A DNA stretch of 64,000 bases from Humibacter ginsenosidimutans (GCF_007859675.1 NZ_CP042305.1:496001-560000), one strand, 5' to 3'; shown: positions 23,078 to 38,149, numbered from the stretch's first letter. Notes: generated by a model not told the origin, from the sequence alone. Numbers and translations: made by a program.

Positions 23078-24535
23078 CTAGATCGAGATCCCGCGATCGG
23101 TCGGCCGTACGGGCGACGGGAGCTGGGTCTCTCCTTCAAGATACCGGTCGACGGCCGCCGCTGCAGCCCTGCCCTCTGCGATGGCCCAGACGATGAGCGA
23201 TTGGCCGCGACCGGCGTCGCCTGCCACGAACACGCCGGGCTCCTCCGTCTGGTAGTCGCCGTCTCGCGAGACGTTGCCGCGCTCGTCGAACGCAAGGCCG
23301 AACTGCGGTGCCAGCGTGTCCTGCTCGGCGCCGGTGAAGCCCAACGCCAGAAGAACGAGGTCGGCAGGGATCTCTCGCTCGGTGCCCGCCATCGGCACGC
23401 GGCGTCCGTCGAGGTATTCCGTCTCCGCCACGCGCAACGCGACGACCTCGCCCACCTCGTTGCCGACGAACTCGACGGTGGAAGCGAGGAACTCCCGCTT
23501 GCCGCCCTCCTCGTGCGAGGTCTGCACCTCGAACAGCGTCGGGGTGGTGGGCCACGGCTGATGCTCGGGACGCTCCCCCGGTGGGCGGCGGCCGATCGCG
23601 AGGTTGGTCACGGATGCCGCGCGCTGCCTGTGCGCCGTGCCGATGCAGTCGGCGCCGGTGTCGCCGCCGCCGAGCACCACGACGTGCTTGCCCTCCGCGG
23701 AGATCTGGGTGGGCACCGAGTCGCCTGCGCCGACGCGGTTCTGCTCGACGAGGTACTCCATGGCGTGGTGCACGCCCGCGAGATCCCGGCCGGGGATGGG
23801 CAGGTCGCGGGGCACCATGGCGCCGGTCGCGATGATCACCGCGTCGTAGCGTGCCCGAAGGTCCGCCCAGCTGATGTCGACTCCGATGTTCACGCCGGCG
23901 CGGAACCGGGTGCCCTCCGCCGTCATCTGCGCGAGTCGGGACTCGATGGTCTTCTTCTCGAGCTTGAAGTCGGGGATGCCGTAGCGCAGCAGACCGCCGA
24001 TGCGATCGTCGCGCTCGTACACGGCCACCGTGTGACCGGCGCGAGTGAGCTGCTGCGCGGCCGCGAGACCTGCAGGTCCCGAGCCGACGACGGCGACCGT
24101 CTTGCCGGTAAGGCGCTGCGGCGGGTGCGGCTGCACCCAGCCGTTCGCCCACGCCTGGTCGATGATGTCGTGCTCGATCTGCTTGATCGTGACGGGAGGC
24201 TGGCTGATGCCGAGCACGCACGAGTCCTCGCACGGCGCCGGGCACAGCCGCCCGGTGAACTCCGGGAAGTTGTTCGTGGCGTGCAAGCGCTCGATGGCCT
24301 GTCGGCCTTCGCCGCGCCACATGAGGTCGTTCCACTCCGGAATGAGGTTGCCCAGCGGGCATCCCTGGTGACAGAACGGAACGCCGCAGTCCATGCAGCG
24401 CCCGGCCTGCCGTCGAAGCTGGGCGGGGTCGCCGGCTTCGTAGACCTCTTTCCAGTCCATCAGACGCACGGACACCGGCCGCCGCTTGGGCAGCTCGCGC
24501 TCCGTGACCTTCAGAAAGCCCTTCGGGTCAGCCAC
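23078..24535 (-). CDS. gltD: Glutamate synthase (NADPH) small subunit
   Basis: 485 aa from GTG 24535 with AGGAGTG upstream. The N-terminal domain carries two cysteine clusters (RCMDCGVPFCHQGCP and LCPAPCEDSCV) for [4Fe-4S] centres. Two nucleotide-binding motifs follow: VAVVGSGPAGLAAAQ for FAD and VVVLGGGDTGADCIG for NADPH. GFTGAEQD and GVFVAGDAGRGQSLIVWAI complete the FAD domain. It feeds electrons to GltB for glutamine plus 2-oxoglutarate to glutamate. It follows gltB by 48 bp. Confidence 0.96.
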   Translation of the reverse strand: MADPKGFLKVTERELPKRRPVSVRLMDWKEVYEAGDPAQLRRQAGRCMDCGVPFCHQGCPLGNLIPEWNDLMWRGEGRQAIERLHATNNFPEFTGRLCPAPCEDSCVLGISQPPVTIKQIEHDIIDQAWANGWVQPHPPQRLTGKTVAVVGSGPAGLAAAQQLTRAGHTVAVYERDDRIGGLLRYGIPDFKLEKKTIESRLAQMTAEGTRFRAGVNIGVDISWADLRARYDAVIIATGAMVPRDLPIPGRDLAGVHHAMEYLVEQNRVGAGDSVPTQISAEGKHVVVLGGGDTGADCIGTAHRQRAASVTNLAIGRRPPGERPEHQPWPTTPTLFEVQTSHEEGGKREFLASTVEFVGNEVGEVVALRVAETEYLDGRRVPMAGTEREIPADLVLLALGFTGAEQDTLAPQFGLAFDERGNVSRDGDYQTEEPGVFVAGDAGRGQSLIVWAIAEGRAAAAAVDRYLEGETQLPSPVRPTDRGISI

Positions 24536-24583
24536 GAGACACTCCTCTGTGATGGGCGGGGAAGCCCTTCGGGTCAGACAGCT

Positions 24584-29161
<4,578 letters not shown>

Positions 29162-29281
29162 GGATACCGTCCTCACATCAAGGGGTGCGGGACGACATCG
29201 GCCCGTGGGCGGGGTAGGTTCGCGTGCGACACGCCTCGTGGCGGGACTCACACGCGAGTGCGTGTTACCGGGTTCGTCGTA

Positions 29282-30283
29282 CTACCGGGACTCGGCCGCA
29301 GAGCTTGTGGCTGCCGCATCGGCCTGTGTCGATTCGAGAGTCTCCGAGGCGTCGTCTTCGTCGTTGTCCTCGTCATCGGAATCGGTGTCGAACGAGTCTA
29401 CCGCAGGCTCGGACCGGTTCCATTCGCGGCCGGGCAGGTACACGCTGAGCTCGAGCCCCGGGTGCCTGCGGGACTGCACGATGAAGAGCACGAGCCCCAG
29501 CACGAACGCGAGGATCGCCGCCCAGACGTTGAACGGGATGCCGAGGAAGGAGTACTCGCTCGGGTCGATGCGGATGGACTCCAGATAGCTTCGGCCGAGG
29601 CCGTACCACATGAGGTAGCCGGCGAACATCTTGCCCCAGCGCCAGTGCAGCTTCTTCTCCAGGGCGAGCAGCACGATGACGCCGACGACGTTCCAGATGA
29701 TCTCGTAGAGGAACAGCGGCTGGAACAGCGTGCCCGAGGGCAGACCCGTCGGGTAGGCGGTGTTCGTGCTCTCGATCTGCAGTCCCCACGGCAGATTGGT
29801 CGGCAGACCGTAGAGCTCGTGGTTCACGTAGTTGCCGAGACGGCCGATCGCCTGCGCGAGCAGGAGGCCGGGGGCCACGGCATCCGCGAAGGAGAGGAAC
29901 CGCACACCGGTCTGCTTGCTCGCGATGAACACGCCGAGCGCGCCGCCCAGGAGCGAGCCGAAGATGGCGTTGCCGCCCTCCCAGATCGCGAACACATTCC
30001 AGAGGTTCGCGCCAGGGTAGAAGTAGTCGTGCGGGTGCGTGAAGACGTGGTAGAGGCGCGCGCCGATCAGGCCGAGCACGACGGCCCAGATCAGGAAGTC
30101 GATGACGACGCCGGGCTCTCCGCCGCGCTTGGTGAGGCGCCTCGAGGTCCAGATCGTGCAGATGATGATGCCGACCAGGATGATCAGGGCGTAGGTGCGG
30201 ATGTCCCAATGCAACCCGAACAGGTCGATCGGGATCGACTGCCAGGACAGCGGCGGGCTCGGAATGCTGAGCGGTGCGATCAC
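29282..30283 (-). CDS. lgt: Phosphatidylglycerol-prolipoprotein diacylglyceryl transferase
   Basis: 333 aa from GTG 30283. A seven-helix membrane enzyme that attaches diacylglycerol to the lipobox cysteine of prolipoproteins. The Lgt signature GRLGNYVNHELYG and EGGNAIFGSLLGG are visible. The last 50 or so residues form an acidic, low-complexity tail (DTDSDDEDNDEDD), longer than in E. coli Lgt and common in actinobacteria. It lies between trpA and gltB. A DsbA-like lipoprotein near 58 kb is one likely substrate. Confidence 0.96.
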   Translation of the reverse strand: MIAPLSIPSPPLSWQSIPIDLFGLHWDIRTYALIILVGIIICTIWTSRRLTKRGGEPGVVIDFLIWAVVLGLIGARLYHVFTHPHDYFYPGANLWNVFAIWEGGNAIFGSLLGGALGVFIASKQTGVRFLSFADAVAPGLLLAQAIGRLGNYVNHELYGLPTNLPWGLQIESTNTAYPTGLPSGTLFQPLFLYEIIWNVVGVIVLLALEKKLHWRWGKMFAGYLMWYGLGRSYLESIRIDPSEYSFLGIPFNVWAAILAFVLGLVLFIVQSRRHPGLELSVYLPGREWNRSEPAVDSFDTDSDDEDNDEDDASETLESTQADAAATSSAAESR

Positions 30284-30390
30284 CTGTCGGGTTCCCTTTC
30301 GTTCGGACGGCGAGCGCCATCCGTCTTACATGCCTGATGGGGGCGGCGCCTCGGCCACCCTAGTTTAGGAGGTCCGCCGTGCGCTGAACG

Positions 30391-31191
30391 TCACTTCGCG
30401 GTGCCGGAGGCCAGCGCGGATGCCGTCGCGGCGACGCCCGCCACTCCCCCGTCGGCCAGCGCGTGCACGAGTGCCGACCCGACGATCGCGCCGTCCGCGT
30501 AGTCGAGCACCTCCCGCACCTGGTCTCCCGTGGAGATGCCGATGCCGACGCACACCGTCTGCGCTCCGGCGTCTCTGAGCCGGGGAACGAGGGTGCGGGC
30601 CGCGGCATCCACGTCTTTGCGCTCGCCCGTGATGCCCATGGTGGATACCGCGTACACGAACCCGCGCGACGACTCTGCCGCCATGCGCAGCCGCTCGTCG
30701 CTCGAGGTCGGTGCGGCGAGGAACACCCGGTCGAGGCCGGAGCGATCGCTCGCCGTGATCCACTCGGCCGCCGAATCCGGAGTGATGTCGGGGGTGATGA
30801 GACCCGACCCGCCCGCTGCGGCGAGCTCGTCGGCGAACCTGTCGACTCCGAACTGCACGATGGGGTTCCAGTACGTCATCACGAGCGCGGGCACGTCGAC
30901 CCGGGCGCGGATCTCGCGCACCGCGGTGAAGACGTCGCGAACGCGGAAGCCCTCCTGAAGCGCTCGCTGTGTCGCGGCCTGGATGACGGGGCCGTCCATG
31001 ACCGGGTCGGAGTACGGCAGGCCGAGCTCGAGCACGTCTGCGCCGTTCTCCGCCAGTGCGACAGCGGCGTCGATGCTCGTCTTCAGGTCGGGGAACCCGA
31101 CGGGCAGATAGCCGACGAGGGCGCCGCGACGCCGTTCGCCCGCCTCGGCGATCCTGGCGTCGACGTGGGCGATGGCCGTGGTTCCGCTCAT
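30391..31191 (-). CDS. trpA: Tryptophan synthase alpha chain
   Basis: 266 aa; the open frame runs upstream but the ATG at 31191 overlaps the trpB stop as ATGA. It cleaves indole-3-glycerol phosphate to indole and glyceraldehyde 3-phosphate. Catalytic Glu55 and Asp66 lie in [16 protein letters not shown], with the phosphate-binding VGIGIST and GAIVGSALV loops near the C-terminus. Last gene of the his-trp operon; lgt starts 107 bp further on. Confidence 0.97.
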   Translation of the reverse strand: MSGTTAIAHVDARIAEAGERRRGALVGYLPVGFPDLKTSIDAAVALAENGADVLELGLPYSDPVMDGPVIQAATQRALQEGFRVRDVFTAVREIRARVDVPALVMTYWNPIVQFGVDRFADELAAAGGSGLITPDITPDSAAEWITASDRSGLDRVFLAAPTSSDERLRMAAESSRGFVYAVSTMGITGERKDVDAAARTLVPRLRDAGAQTVCVGIGISTGDQVREVLDYADGAIVGSALVHALADGGVAGVAATASALASGTAK

Positions 31192-32408
31192 GCGCCGGCT
31201 CCGTTCTGCGACTCGTCGCCGAGCAGGCCGAAGTAGGCTCCTGCGGTCTCGACGTCTTTGTCGCCGCGCCCCGAGAGGTTCACCAGGATGACGGCATCCG
31301 GCCCCAGCTCCTTGCCGAGCTTGATGGCGCCGGCGAGGGCGTGCGACGACTCGATGGCGGGCAGGATGCCCTCGGTGCGGCAGAGCAGCCGGAACGCCTG
31401 CATCGCCTCGTCGTCGGTGATCGGCTGGTAGCTCGCCCGGCCGATGTCGCGCAGCCAGGCGTGCTCGGGTCCGACGCCCGGGTAGTCGAGCCCGGCGGAG
31501 ATGGAGTGCGACTCCATGGTCTGCCCGTCTTCGTCTTGCAGCACGTAGGTCTTGGTGCCGTGCAGGATGCCGGGGGTGCCCTCGCTGAGGGTCGCGCCGT
31601 GCTTGCCGCTGGCGATGCCGTGGCCGCCGGGTTCGAAGCCGTACAGCTTCACGTCGGCGTCGTCGAGGAACGCGTGGAAGATGCCGATCGCGTTGGATCC
31701 GCCGCCGACGCAGGCCGCGACGGCATCCGGGAGCCGGCCGGTGAGCTCGAGGACCTGTTGCCGTGCCTCTTCTCCGATCACCTTGTGGAAGTTGCGCACC
31801 ATCGTGGGGAACGGGTGCGGTCCGTTGACGGTGCCGAGCAGGTAGTGCGTGGTGTCGGCGTTGGCGACCCAGTCTCTGAAGGCCTCGTTGATGGCATCCT
31901 TCAGCGTGCGCGACCCGGTCTTCACGGGGATGACCTCGGCGCCCAGCAGGCGCATGCGTGCCACGTTGAGCGCCTGGCGCTTGGTGTCGACCTCGCCCAT
32001 GTAGATGGTGCACGACATGCCGAACAGTGCGGCGGCTGTCGCCGTGGCGACGCCGTGCTGGCCCGCCCCGGTCTCGGCGATCAGCCGCGTCTTGCCCAGG
32101 CGCTTCACGAGCAGCGCCTGCCCGAGCACGTTGTTGATCTTGTGCGAACCGGTGTGATTGAGGTCTTCGCGCTTGAGGATGATGCGCGCGCCGCCCGCGT
32201 GCTCGGCGAACCGCGGCACCTCGGTGACGATCGAGGGACGCCCGGTGTACGTGGCGTGCAGTCGGGCGAGCTCGGCGGCGAAGGAGGGGTCCTGCTGAGC
32301 CGCCTCGTATTCGGCCGACAGCTCGTCGAGCGTGGCGATGAGCGACTCGGGCATGTATCTGCCGCCGTAGTCGCCGAAGTCGGGGCCGATCTGGTCTCGT
32401 AGGGCCAT
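31188..32408 (-). CDS. trpB: Tryptophan synthase beta chain
   Basis: 406 aa from ATG 32408. PLP enzyme joining indole and serine. The PLP lysine is Lys90 in [37 protein letters not shown] and ESSHALAGA are the other signatures. trpB and trpA overlap by 4 nt, fitting equimolar production of the alpha2-beta2 complex. It begins 37 bp after trpC. Confidence 0.97.
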   Translation of the reverse strand: MALRDQIGPDFGDYGGRYMPESLIATLDELSAEYEAAQQDPSFAAELARLHATYTGRPSIVTEVPRFAEHAGGARIILKREDLNHTGSHKINNVLGQALLVKRLGKTRLIAETGAGQHGVATATAAALFGMSCTIYMGEVDTKRQALNVARMRLLGAEVIPVKTGSRTLKDAINEAFRDWVANADTTHYLLGTVNGPHPFPTMVRNFHKVIGEEARQQVLELTGRLPDAVAACVGGGSNAIGIFHAFLDDADVKLYGFEPGGHGIASGKHGATLSEGTPGILHGTKTYVLQDEDGQTMESHSISAGLDYPGVGPEHAWLRDIGRASYQPITDDEAMQAFRLLCRTEGILPAIESSHALAGAIKLGKELGPDAVILVNLSGRGDKDVETAGAYFGLLGDESQNGAGA

Positions 32409-32445
32409 GGTCACTTCCCTGGGGTGATGGAAGGCGTTGATGGAA

Positions 32446-33219
32446 TCAGACGGAGAGGAACTCTGCGAGCCTGGCCGTCGGGTCTGACGTGACGAGCGCC
32501 TCGCCGACGAGCACGACGTCGGCGCCTGAGGCACGGTAGTGGGCGACGTCGTCGGGGCCGAGCACTGCGGATTCCGCGACACGGATGACGCCGGTCGGAA
32601 TGCGGTCCGCCAGCGTGCCGAAGAGGTCGCGGTCGAGCTCGAACGTGTCGAGGTTGCGCGCGTTGACGCCGATGAGCGCAGCACCGGCGTCGACGGCCCG
32701 AGCGACCTCGTCTGCCGAGTGGGTCTCGACGAGCGCCGTCATGCCGAGTGAGAGCGTGAGGGCGTGCAGTGACTCGAGCGTCGGCTGGTCGAGCGCAGCG
32801 ACGATGAGCAGCACGATGTCGGCTCCCGCCGCCCTGGCCTCGTACACCTGGTACGGCTGCGCGATGAAGTCCTTGCGCAGAACCGGGATGCCGACGGCGG
32901 CGCGCACGGCGCGCAGATCGTCGAGCGATCCGAGGAAGCGCCGTTGCTCGGTCAGCACGCTGATCGCGCTGGCGCCGCCGGCCTCGTAGAGGGATGCCAG
33001 CGCCGCCGGATCGGGGATGTCCGCGAGTCGGCCGCGCGACGGACTCGCCCGCTTCACCTCCGCGATCACCTTGACGCGATCTGCAGGGGCGAGCGCACGC
33101 AACGCGTCGAGCGCCGGCGGCGCGTCGGCGGCAGCCGCGATCACGGCGTCGAGCGGAAGCTCGGCGGCGCGGGCGTCGGCATCGGCAACGGCCCCGCCGA
33201 CGAGTTCAGCGAGCAGCAA
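32446..33219 (-). CDS. trpC: Indole-3-glycerol phosphate synthase
   Basis: 257 aa from an unusual TTG start at 33219, supported by TGAGG upstream and only 3 nt after the preceding stop. A TIM barrel with [33 protein letters not shown] and VAESAV. It closes the ring of CdRP to form indole glycerol phosphate. A monofunctional form without TrpF, as usual in Actinobacteria. Confidence 0.96.
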   Translation of the reverse strand: MLLAELVGGAVADADARAAELPLDAVIAAAADAPPALDALRALAPADRVKVIAEVKRASPSRGRLADIPDPAALASLYEAGGASAISVLTEQRRFLGSLDDLRAVRAAVGIPVLRKDFIAQPYQVYEARAAGADIVLLIVAALDQPTLESLHALTLSLGMTALVETHSADEVARAVDAGAALIGVNARNLDTFELDRDLFGTLADRIPTGVIRVAESAVLGPDDVAHYRASGADVVLVGEALVTSDPTARLAEFLSV

Positions 33220-33222
33220 GCC

Positions 33223-33453
33223 TCAGTGACCCTTCGGCTGGTACTTGGGGCCGTTGACCCCGTAGCCCGCCTTCGCCATGATCGCGCCGACGATCGGGCC
33301 GATCACGACGACCACGCCGCAAGCGACGACGATCCACGGCTGCTCGAACCAGAACGCGATCGTGCCTGCGATGACGCCGATCAGCATGATGACGACGGCC
33401 GTCCATGCCGCCGGCGAGTGACCGTGGCCCGGGTCCGAGGATTCAGCGCTCAT
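33223..33453 (-). CDS. HGxxPAAW-motif small membrane protein of the trp operon
   Basis: 76 aa. The N-terminus has HGHSPAAW at residues 10-17, the motif naming the family; two membrane helices follow (about 17-35 and 40-62), then YGVNGPKYQPKGH. It is found in actinobacterial trp operons just before trpC; its function is unknown. A minus-strand TAGAAT (33489-33494) could be the -10 of an internal promoter starting here. Confidence 0.85.
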   Translation of the reverse strand: MSAESSDPGHGHSPAAWTAVVIMLIGVIAGTIAFWFEQPWIVVACGVVVVIGPIVGAIMAKAGYGVNGPKYQPKGH

Positions 33454-33519
33454 GACTCTCTTTCGGTGTGGTGGTCGGGATGGTGATCATTCTATCGCCG
33501 CCTGGCGGCGGCTCAGACG

Positions 33520-33571
33520 CTCGGTCGCCTCGGCCATGCGAGTGGACTCGCGCGGCGCTCGGCTCGGTCGC
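33520..33571 (+). repeat. 52-bp interspersed repeat, copy C
   Basis: Identical 9-base direct repeats CTCGGTCGC at 33520 and 33563 flank a 34-base core with stem GCGAG / CTCGC and loop TGGA. It lies 8 bp beyond the stop codon of the Trp-associated membrane protein gene. A separate short hairpin (CGCCG-N5-CGGCG, 33496-33510) follows. Confidence 0.7.
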
Positions 33572-33579
33572 GGGTCGCA

Positions 33580-34272
33580 CTACGCGTCGTCGTCGGACTC
33601 GGCAGCCGTGGGGTCGTCTCCACGGCTCAACTCGTCCCAGTCCCCGATGGCCGCGTCACGGGCACGGGCGCGCTGGTCGGCCGCCGAAAGGTGCTCGTCG
33701 TCGTCGTCGGAGGGTTCTGCGTGCTTGTCGGACGAGGCATCCTCTGTCGCGCCGTAGCGCCGGGAGGAGACCGGCCACAGATGTCCTGTCGCGACGACGA
33801 GCACCGTGGCGAGGAGCAGTGCGATGCCGCCGGCGAGGGCGAGCGCCGGCCAGGCCGTCGCGTCGGCACGGGCGATGATGGCCCGCACGCTGGCATCCCC
33901 CGCCACGCCCGTTGCGTTCGTGACGACGGTGATGCCCGAGCCGATCGGGTCGCCGATGGCCGAGGCCGTCGACCCGATGATGCTCGCGCTCAGCACGAGG
34001 CCGAGCACGGCGAGCACGTAGCGCAGGATGCGTCCGGCCAGCGCGAGGGCCGCGCCGAACGCGACGCCTGCGAGCGACAGCGCAGCGACAGCGGGTGCCG
34101 CCGCCGATCCGGCGACGGTGAGAGTGCCTGCGTGGCCCGACGTCGCCGTGAGGTGCAACGTGTACCAGGTCTGCGTGGATGCCGTGAGCACGAGCGCGCT
34201 CGCGATCACGGCGAGCAGGATGGCGCCGTACTTGAGCCGGCGGGAGGTTTCTGAGGAGACTTTCACTGTCAC
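33580..34272 (-). CDS. Trp biosynthesis-associated membrane protein
   Basis: 230 aa from GTG 34272, overlapping the trpE stop as GTGA; GTG 34266 is possible. Four membrane segments (about residues 14-32, 53-75, 80-100 and 137-160) and an extracytoplasmic loop after the first helix (STQTWYTLHLT). The C-terminal 65 residues are acidic and charged. It belongs to the family found between trpE and trpC in Actinobacteria; its role is unknown and may be in regulation or transport of aromatic amino acids. Confidence 0.87.
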   Translation of the reverse strand: MTVKVSSETSRRLKYGAILLAVIASALVLTASTQTWYTLHLTATSGHAGTLTVAGSAAAPAVAALSLAGVAFGAALALAGRILRYVLAVLGLVLSASIIGSTASAIGDPIGSGITVVTNATGVAGDASVRAIIARADATAWPALALAGGIALLLATVLVVATGHLWPVSSRRYGATEDASSDKHAEPSDDDDEHLSAADQRARARDAAIGDWDELSRGDDPTAAESDDDA

Positions 34273-35804
34273 ACCACGCGTTCCATGGCCTCGGCGATGG
34301 CCACGGCGCGCAACGGCGCGGCGGCCTTGTTCTGCGATTCGATGAACTCGCCCACCGGAACCGAGTCGGCGACGAGACCGCCGCCGGCCTGCACTCTGGC
34401 GACGCCGTCCATGATCGTTGCGGTGCGGATGGCGATGGCCAGGTCGGCGTCGCCCCCGAAGCCGAAGTAGCCGACCACTCCCCCGTAGACACCGCGCTGG
34501 GCGGGCTCGAGCTCGTCGATGATCTCCAGCGCGCGCGGCTTCGGCGCTCCGGAGAGCGTGCCGGCCGGGAACGTGGAGCGGAAGACGTCGATCGCTGTCG
34601 CGTCGTCGCGCAGGTCGCCCTCGACCGACGAGACGATGTGCATGATGTGGCTGAAGCGCTCGACGCGCATGAACTCGGTCACCTCGACCGAACCGGCGAC
34701 GCAGACCCGCGAGAGATCGTTGCGGGCGAGATCGACGAGCATGAGGTGCTCCGCGCGTTCCTTCGCGTCGGCGAGCAGCTCCGACTCGAGCTCTGCGTCT
34801 TCTTCCGGCGTGGCGCCCCTCGGCCGGGAGCCCGCGATCGGATGCGTGTACGCGCGCCGCTCCTGCACCTTCACGAGCGCCTCCGGCGAGGATCCGACGA
34901 CGGTGTACGGCTCGCCGTTCGCCCGCTCGAGCTGCAACAGGTACATGTACGGGCTGGGGTTCAGGCTGCGCAGCACGCGGTACACGTCGAGCGGGTCGGC
35001 CGTGGTCGGCAGCTCGAAGCGCTGCGAGATGACGACCTGGAAGATGTCGCCCGCCCTGATGCGCTCCTTGGCGACGTCGACGGACTTCAGGAAGTCCTCG
35101 CGCTTCGTGCGGGAGACCGCGGCGGGCGCGACGGTGAAGTCGGCCAGCGCAAGATGGGCGTCGGCGGGGCGGGACAGGCCGTCCTGCATGTTGTCGAGCC
35201 GCGTCTGGGCGGCGGTCCACAGCGCCTCGGTGTCGTCGGTTCCGTCGGCGAGCACGTTCGCGATGAGCTGCACGGTGCCGAAACGGTGATCGACAGCCAC
35301 CAGGTCGGAGACGAAGCACAGCGCCTGGTCGGGAACATCGAATTCGGCCGGCGGCTGGTCGGGCAGCCGCTCCAGCTGGCGAACGGCCTCCCAGCCGATG
35401 AACCCGACGAGCCCACCGGTCAGCGGGGGAAGACCTGGCACGGGTTCGGAACGCCAGCGCTCGTAGAGACGCGCGAGAAGCTCGAGGGAGGGGGTCTCGT
35501 CGAGGCGGGCCGCGGCATCCTCGCCGAACGCCCGCTGTGCGTCGACGCCGTAGTCGAGCCAGACGGAGTCGTCGCCGCGCTGGGTGAGCACGCCGAAGGC
35601 CGCGATGCCCACGAACGAGTAGCGCGAGAAGATGCCGCCCTGCTCCGCGGACTCGAGAAGGAAGGTTCCAGGGGCTCCGTTCGCCAGCTTGCGGTAGATG
35701 CCGACGGGAGTCTCACCGTCGGCGAAGAGCTCGCGCACGACCGGGATGACCCGTCTCGTCTCCAGCAGCTCGTCGAACTGAGCCCTGGTCGTCGAGGCGC
35801 TCAC
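34269..35804 (-). CDS. trpE: Anthranilate synthase component I
   Basis: 511 aa from GTG 35804, overlapping hisI by 4 nt. It makes anthranilate from chorismate with ammonia from TrpG. LLES at the N-terminus belongs to the tryptophan feedback site. The catalytic chorismate-binding part has NPSPYMYLL, GSSPEALV, PIAGSRPRG, DLARNDLSRVC, FPAGTLSGAPKPRA and GGVVGYFGFGGD. No trpG or trpD is in the window. No leader-peptide attenuator is possible here because the gene is fused to the his operon. Confidence 0.96.
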   Translation of the reverse strand: MSASTTRAQFDELLETRRVIPVVRELFADGETPVGIYRKLANGAPGTFLLESAEQGGIFSRYSFVGIAAFGVLTQRGDDSVWLDYGVDAQRAFGEDAAARLDETPSLELLARLYERWRSEPVPGLPPLTGGLVGFIGWEAVRQLERLPDQPPAEFDVPDQALCFVSDLVAVDHRFGTVQLIANVLADGTDDTEALWTAAQTRLDNMQDGLSRPADAHLALADFTVAPAAVSRTKREDFLKSVDVAKERIRAGDIFQVVISQRFELPTTADPLDVYRVLRSLNPSPYMYLLQLERANGEPYTVVGSSPEALVKVQERRAYTHPIAGSRPRGATPEEDAELESELLADAKERAEHLMLVDLARNDLSRVCVAGSVEVTEFMRVERFSHIMHIVSSVEGDLRDDATAIDVFRSTFPAGTLSGAPKPRALEIIDELEPAQRGVYGGVVGYFGFGGDADLAIAIRTATIMDGVARVQAGGGLVADSVPVGEFIESQNKAAAPLRAVAIAEAMERVV

Positions 35805-36211
35805 GAGCGCTCCGCCAGGTCGATCACGACGGGGTCGAGCCGGTCGGTGTCGAAGCAGGTGCGGGTGCCGGTGTGACAGGCGGCGCCGATCTGCTCCACC
35901 CTGATCAGCAGGGTGTCGCCGTCGCAGTCCAGCGCCGCTCCGCGCACGTACTGCACGTGGCCCGACGTGTCGCCCTTGCGCCAGTACTCCTGACGCGACC
36001 GCGACCAGAAGGTCACGCGGCCCTCCGTCATGGTGCGCAGGAACGCCTCACGGTCCATCCAGCCCACCATGAGCACCTCTTTGCTGTCCCACTGCTGGAC
36101 GACCGTGGTGAGCAGACCCTTCTCATCGAAGCGAACCCGCTCGAGGATGCCCGCCGCAGCCTCGCGCGTCAGCCCGCCCGCGCGCGCCACGGCCTCGTCA
36201 TCGCCGCTCAC
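35801..36211 (-). CDS. hisI: Phosphoribosyl-AMP cyclohydrolase
   Basis: 136 aa from GTG 36211. It hydrolyses the purine ring of PR-AMP, the third step of histidine synthesis. [30 protein letters not shown] and the metal-site region [16 protein letters not shown] are visible. It is the stand-alone form, with the pyrophosphohydrolase HisE encoded separately upstream. It overlaps hisF and trpE by 4 nt each. Confidence 0.96.
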   Translation of the reverse strand: MSGDDEAVARAGGLTREAAAGILERVRFDEKGLLTTVVQQWDSKEVLMVGWMDREAFLRTMTEGRVTFWSRSRQEYWRKGDTSGHVQYVRGAALDCDGDTLLIRVEQIGAACHTGTRTCFDTDRLDPVVIDLAERS

Positions 36212-36972
36212 CTTCGCACCTCCACCCCGGTGTCGGCCAGCGCCTGCTTGACCTCGCCGATCGTCATCAGTCCATCGTGGAACACACTCGCCGCGAGCAC
36301 CGCGTCGGCGCCGGCCGCCACGGCGGGCGTGAAGTCGCCGACGGCGCCAGCTCCCCCGGAGGCGATCACGGGAACCGTGCTGTTCTCGCGCATCAGACGC
36401 ACGAGCTCGAGGTCGAAGCCCTGCTTCGTGCCGTCGGCGTCGATCGAGTTGACGAGCAGTTCGCCTGCACCGAGCTCGACGGCGCGACGGGCCCAGGCGA
36501 CGGCATCCAGGTCGGTCTCCGTGCGGCCGCCGTGCGTCGTCACCACGAAGCCGGACTCGGTGCGCGGCGAGCGCTTGACGTCGAGCGAGAGCACGAGCAC
36601 CTGGGCGCCGAATCTGTCGGCGATCTCGGCGATGAGCTCGGGCCGGGCGATCGCCGCGCTGTTCACGCCGACCTTGTCCGCGCCGCTGCCGAGCAGCCGG
36701 GCCACATCGTCGGTGGAGCGCACCCCGCCGCCGACGGTGAGCGGGATGAACACCTGCTCGGCGGTGCGGCGCACCACGTCGTACGTGGTGGCGCGCTCCT
36801 CCACGGTGGCGGTGACGTCGAGGAACGTGAGCTCGTCAGCGCCCTGCTCGTAGTAGCGCGCGGCGAGCTCGACCGGGTCGCCGGCATCACGCAGGTTCAG
36901 GAAGTTGACGCCCTTGACGACGCGGCCGCCTGCCACGTCGAGACACGGGATGACCCTCACCGCGAGCGACAC
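36208..36972 (-). CDS. hisF: Imidazole glycerol phosphate synthase subunit HisF
   Basis: 254 aa from GTG 36972. A TIM barrel with [18 protein letters not shown] (the catalytic Asp), [15 protein letters not shown], the second catalytic aspartate in VLSLDVKRS, and [11 protein letters not shown]. It works with the glutaminase HisH, which is not encoded in this window. It is separated from hisG by 1 nt. Confidence 0.97.
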   Translation of the reverse strand: MSLAVRVIPCLDVAGGRVVKGVNFLNLRDAGDPVELAARYYEQGADELTFLDVTATVEERATTYDVVRRTAEQVFIPLTVGGGVRSTDDVARLLGSGADKVGVNSAAIARPELIAEIADRFGAQVLVLSLDVKRSPRTESGFVVTTHGGRTETDLDAVAWARRAVELGAGELLVNSIDADGTKQGFDLELVRLMRENSTVPVIASGGAGAVGDFTPAVAAGADAVLAASVFHDGLMTIGEVKQALADTGVEVRR

Positions 36973-36973
36973 G

Positions 36974-37816
36974 TCAGAGCCTCGCAGCGTGGATCGGAGT
37001 GACCAGGATGGCTCGCGCGCCCAGTTCGTACAGGTCGTCCATGATGCGGTTGGTGCTCGTCTTCGGCACCATCGCCCGCACGGCCACCCAGCCCGTGTCG
37101 CGCAGCGGCGAGATGGTCGGAGACTCGACGCCCGGCGTGAGCGCCACGGCCTTCTCGATGAGGTGCGACGGCAGGTCGTAGTCGATGAGCACGTACCGCC
37201 TGGCGACCATCACGCCCTGCAGGCGCCGCTGCAGCGTGGCCAGCCCCGGTGCCGGATCGCCCGGCGCGCCGATGAGCACGGCCTGCGACTGCAGGATGAC
37301 GGGTCCGAAGATCTCGAGGCCCTGCTTGCGCAGCGTGGAGCCGGTCTCGACGACGTCGGCGACGGCATCCGCGACACCGAGTCGCACCGCGGACTCCACC
37401 GCGCCGTCGAGCCGAACGAGCGTGACGGAGACACCGGCCTCGCGCAGGTAGTCGCCGACGAGCCCGTCGTAGCTCGTGGCGACGCGAAGCCCCTCGAGCT
37501 CTTTCAGCTCGGAGAACCGGCCTGCCGGTCCGGCGAAGCGGAAGGTGGATGCCGCGAACCCGAGCTCGTCGATCTCGCCGGCTTCAGAGCCGGAGTCGAG
37601 GAGCAGGTCACGGCCGGTGACTCCCACGTCGAGAGCGCCACTGCCCACGTAGGTGGCGATGTCGCGCGGGCGCAGGTAGAAGAACTCGACGTCGTTCGCG
37701 TGGTCGGCGACGATGAGCTCTTTGGGGTCTTTGCGGCCGTTGTAGCCCGCCTCGGCGAGCATCTGGGCGGCGGTCTCGGAGAGCGAGCCCTTGTTGGGCA
37801 CGGCGATCTTCAGCAT
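36974..37816 (-). CDS. hisG: ATP phosphoribosyltransferase (long form)
   Basis: 280 aa from ATG 37816 ([14 protein letters not shown]), the recognisable family start; the frame opens 11 codons earlier. First enzyme of histidine synthesis, joining ATP and [23 protein letters not shown] and [14 protein letters not shown] are visible. The length and the C-terminal about 75 residues are those of the long form, which has a histidine-sensing ACT-like domain and needs no HisZ. Confidence 0.96.
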   Translation of the reverse strand: MLKIAVPNKGSLSETAAQMLAEAGYNGRKDPKELIVADHANDVEFFYLRPRDIATYVGSGALDVGVTGRDLLLDSGSEAGEIDELGFAASTFRFAGPAGRFSELKELEGLRVATSYDGLVGDYLREAGVSVTLVRLDGAVESAVRLGVADAVADVVETGSTLRKQGLEIFGPVILQSQAVLIGAPGDPAPGLATLQRRLQGVMVARRYVLIDYDLPSHLIEKAVALTPGVESPTISPLRDTGWVAVRAMVPKTSTNRIMDDLYELGARAILVTPIHAARL

Positions 37817-37885
37817 GGTGTGCTGGTCTTTCTTGTCGTCTACGAACATGCGGGTCGGGTGGCGCCGGTCACGGCAGCTGACGCA

Positions 37886-38149
37886 TCACAGATGTCGGTA
37901 GACGTCCTGCGGGGTGAGGCCCTTGGCGAGCATCATCACCTGCAGGTGGTAGAGCAGCTGCGAGATCTCCTCCGCGGCTTCGTCGTCGCTCTGGAACTCG
38001 GCCGCCATCCACACCTCGGCGGCCTCTTCGACGATCTTCTTGCCGATGGCATGGATGCCGGCATCGAGTTCGCGCACGGTGCCGGACCCTTCAGGGCGGG
38101 TCTCGGCCTTGTCGGTCAACTCGGCGAACAGCTCGTCGAACGTTTTCAC
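37886..38149 (-). CDS. hisE: Phosphoribosyl-ATP pyrophosphohydrolase
   Basis: 87 aa. A MazG-like all-alpha enzyme: [16 protein letters not shown] and [14 protein letters not shown] hold the acidic metal ligands. It converts PR-ATP to PR-AMP. First gene of the his-trp operon as seen here, starting next to a tandem pair of 52-bp repeats; the upstream promoter must lie in or beyond these repeats. 69 bp separate it from hisG. Confidence 0.95.
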   Translation of the reverse strand: MKTFDELFAELTDKAETRPEGSGTVRELDAGIHAIGKKIVEEAAEVWMAAEFQSDDEAAEEISQLLYHLQVMMLAKGLTPQDVYRHL

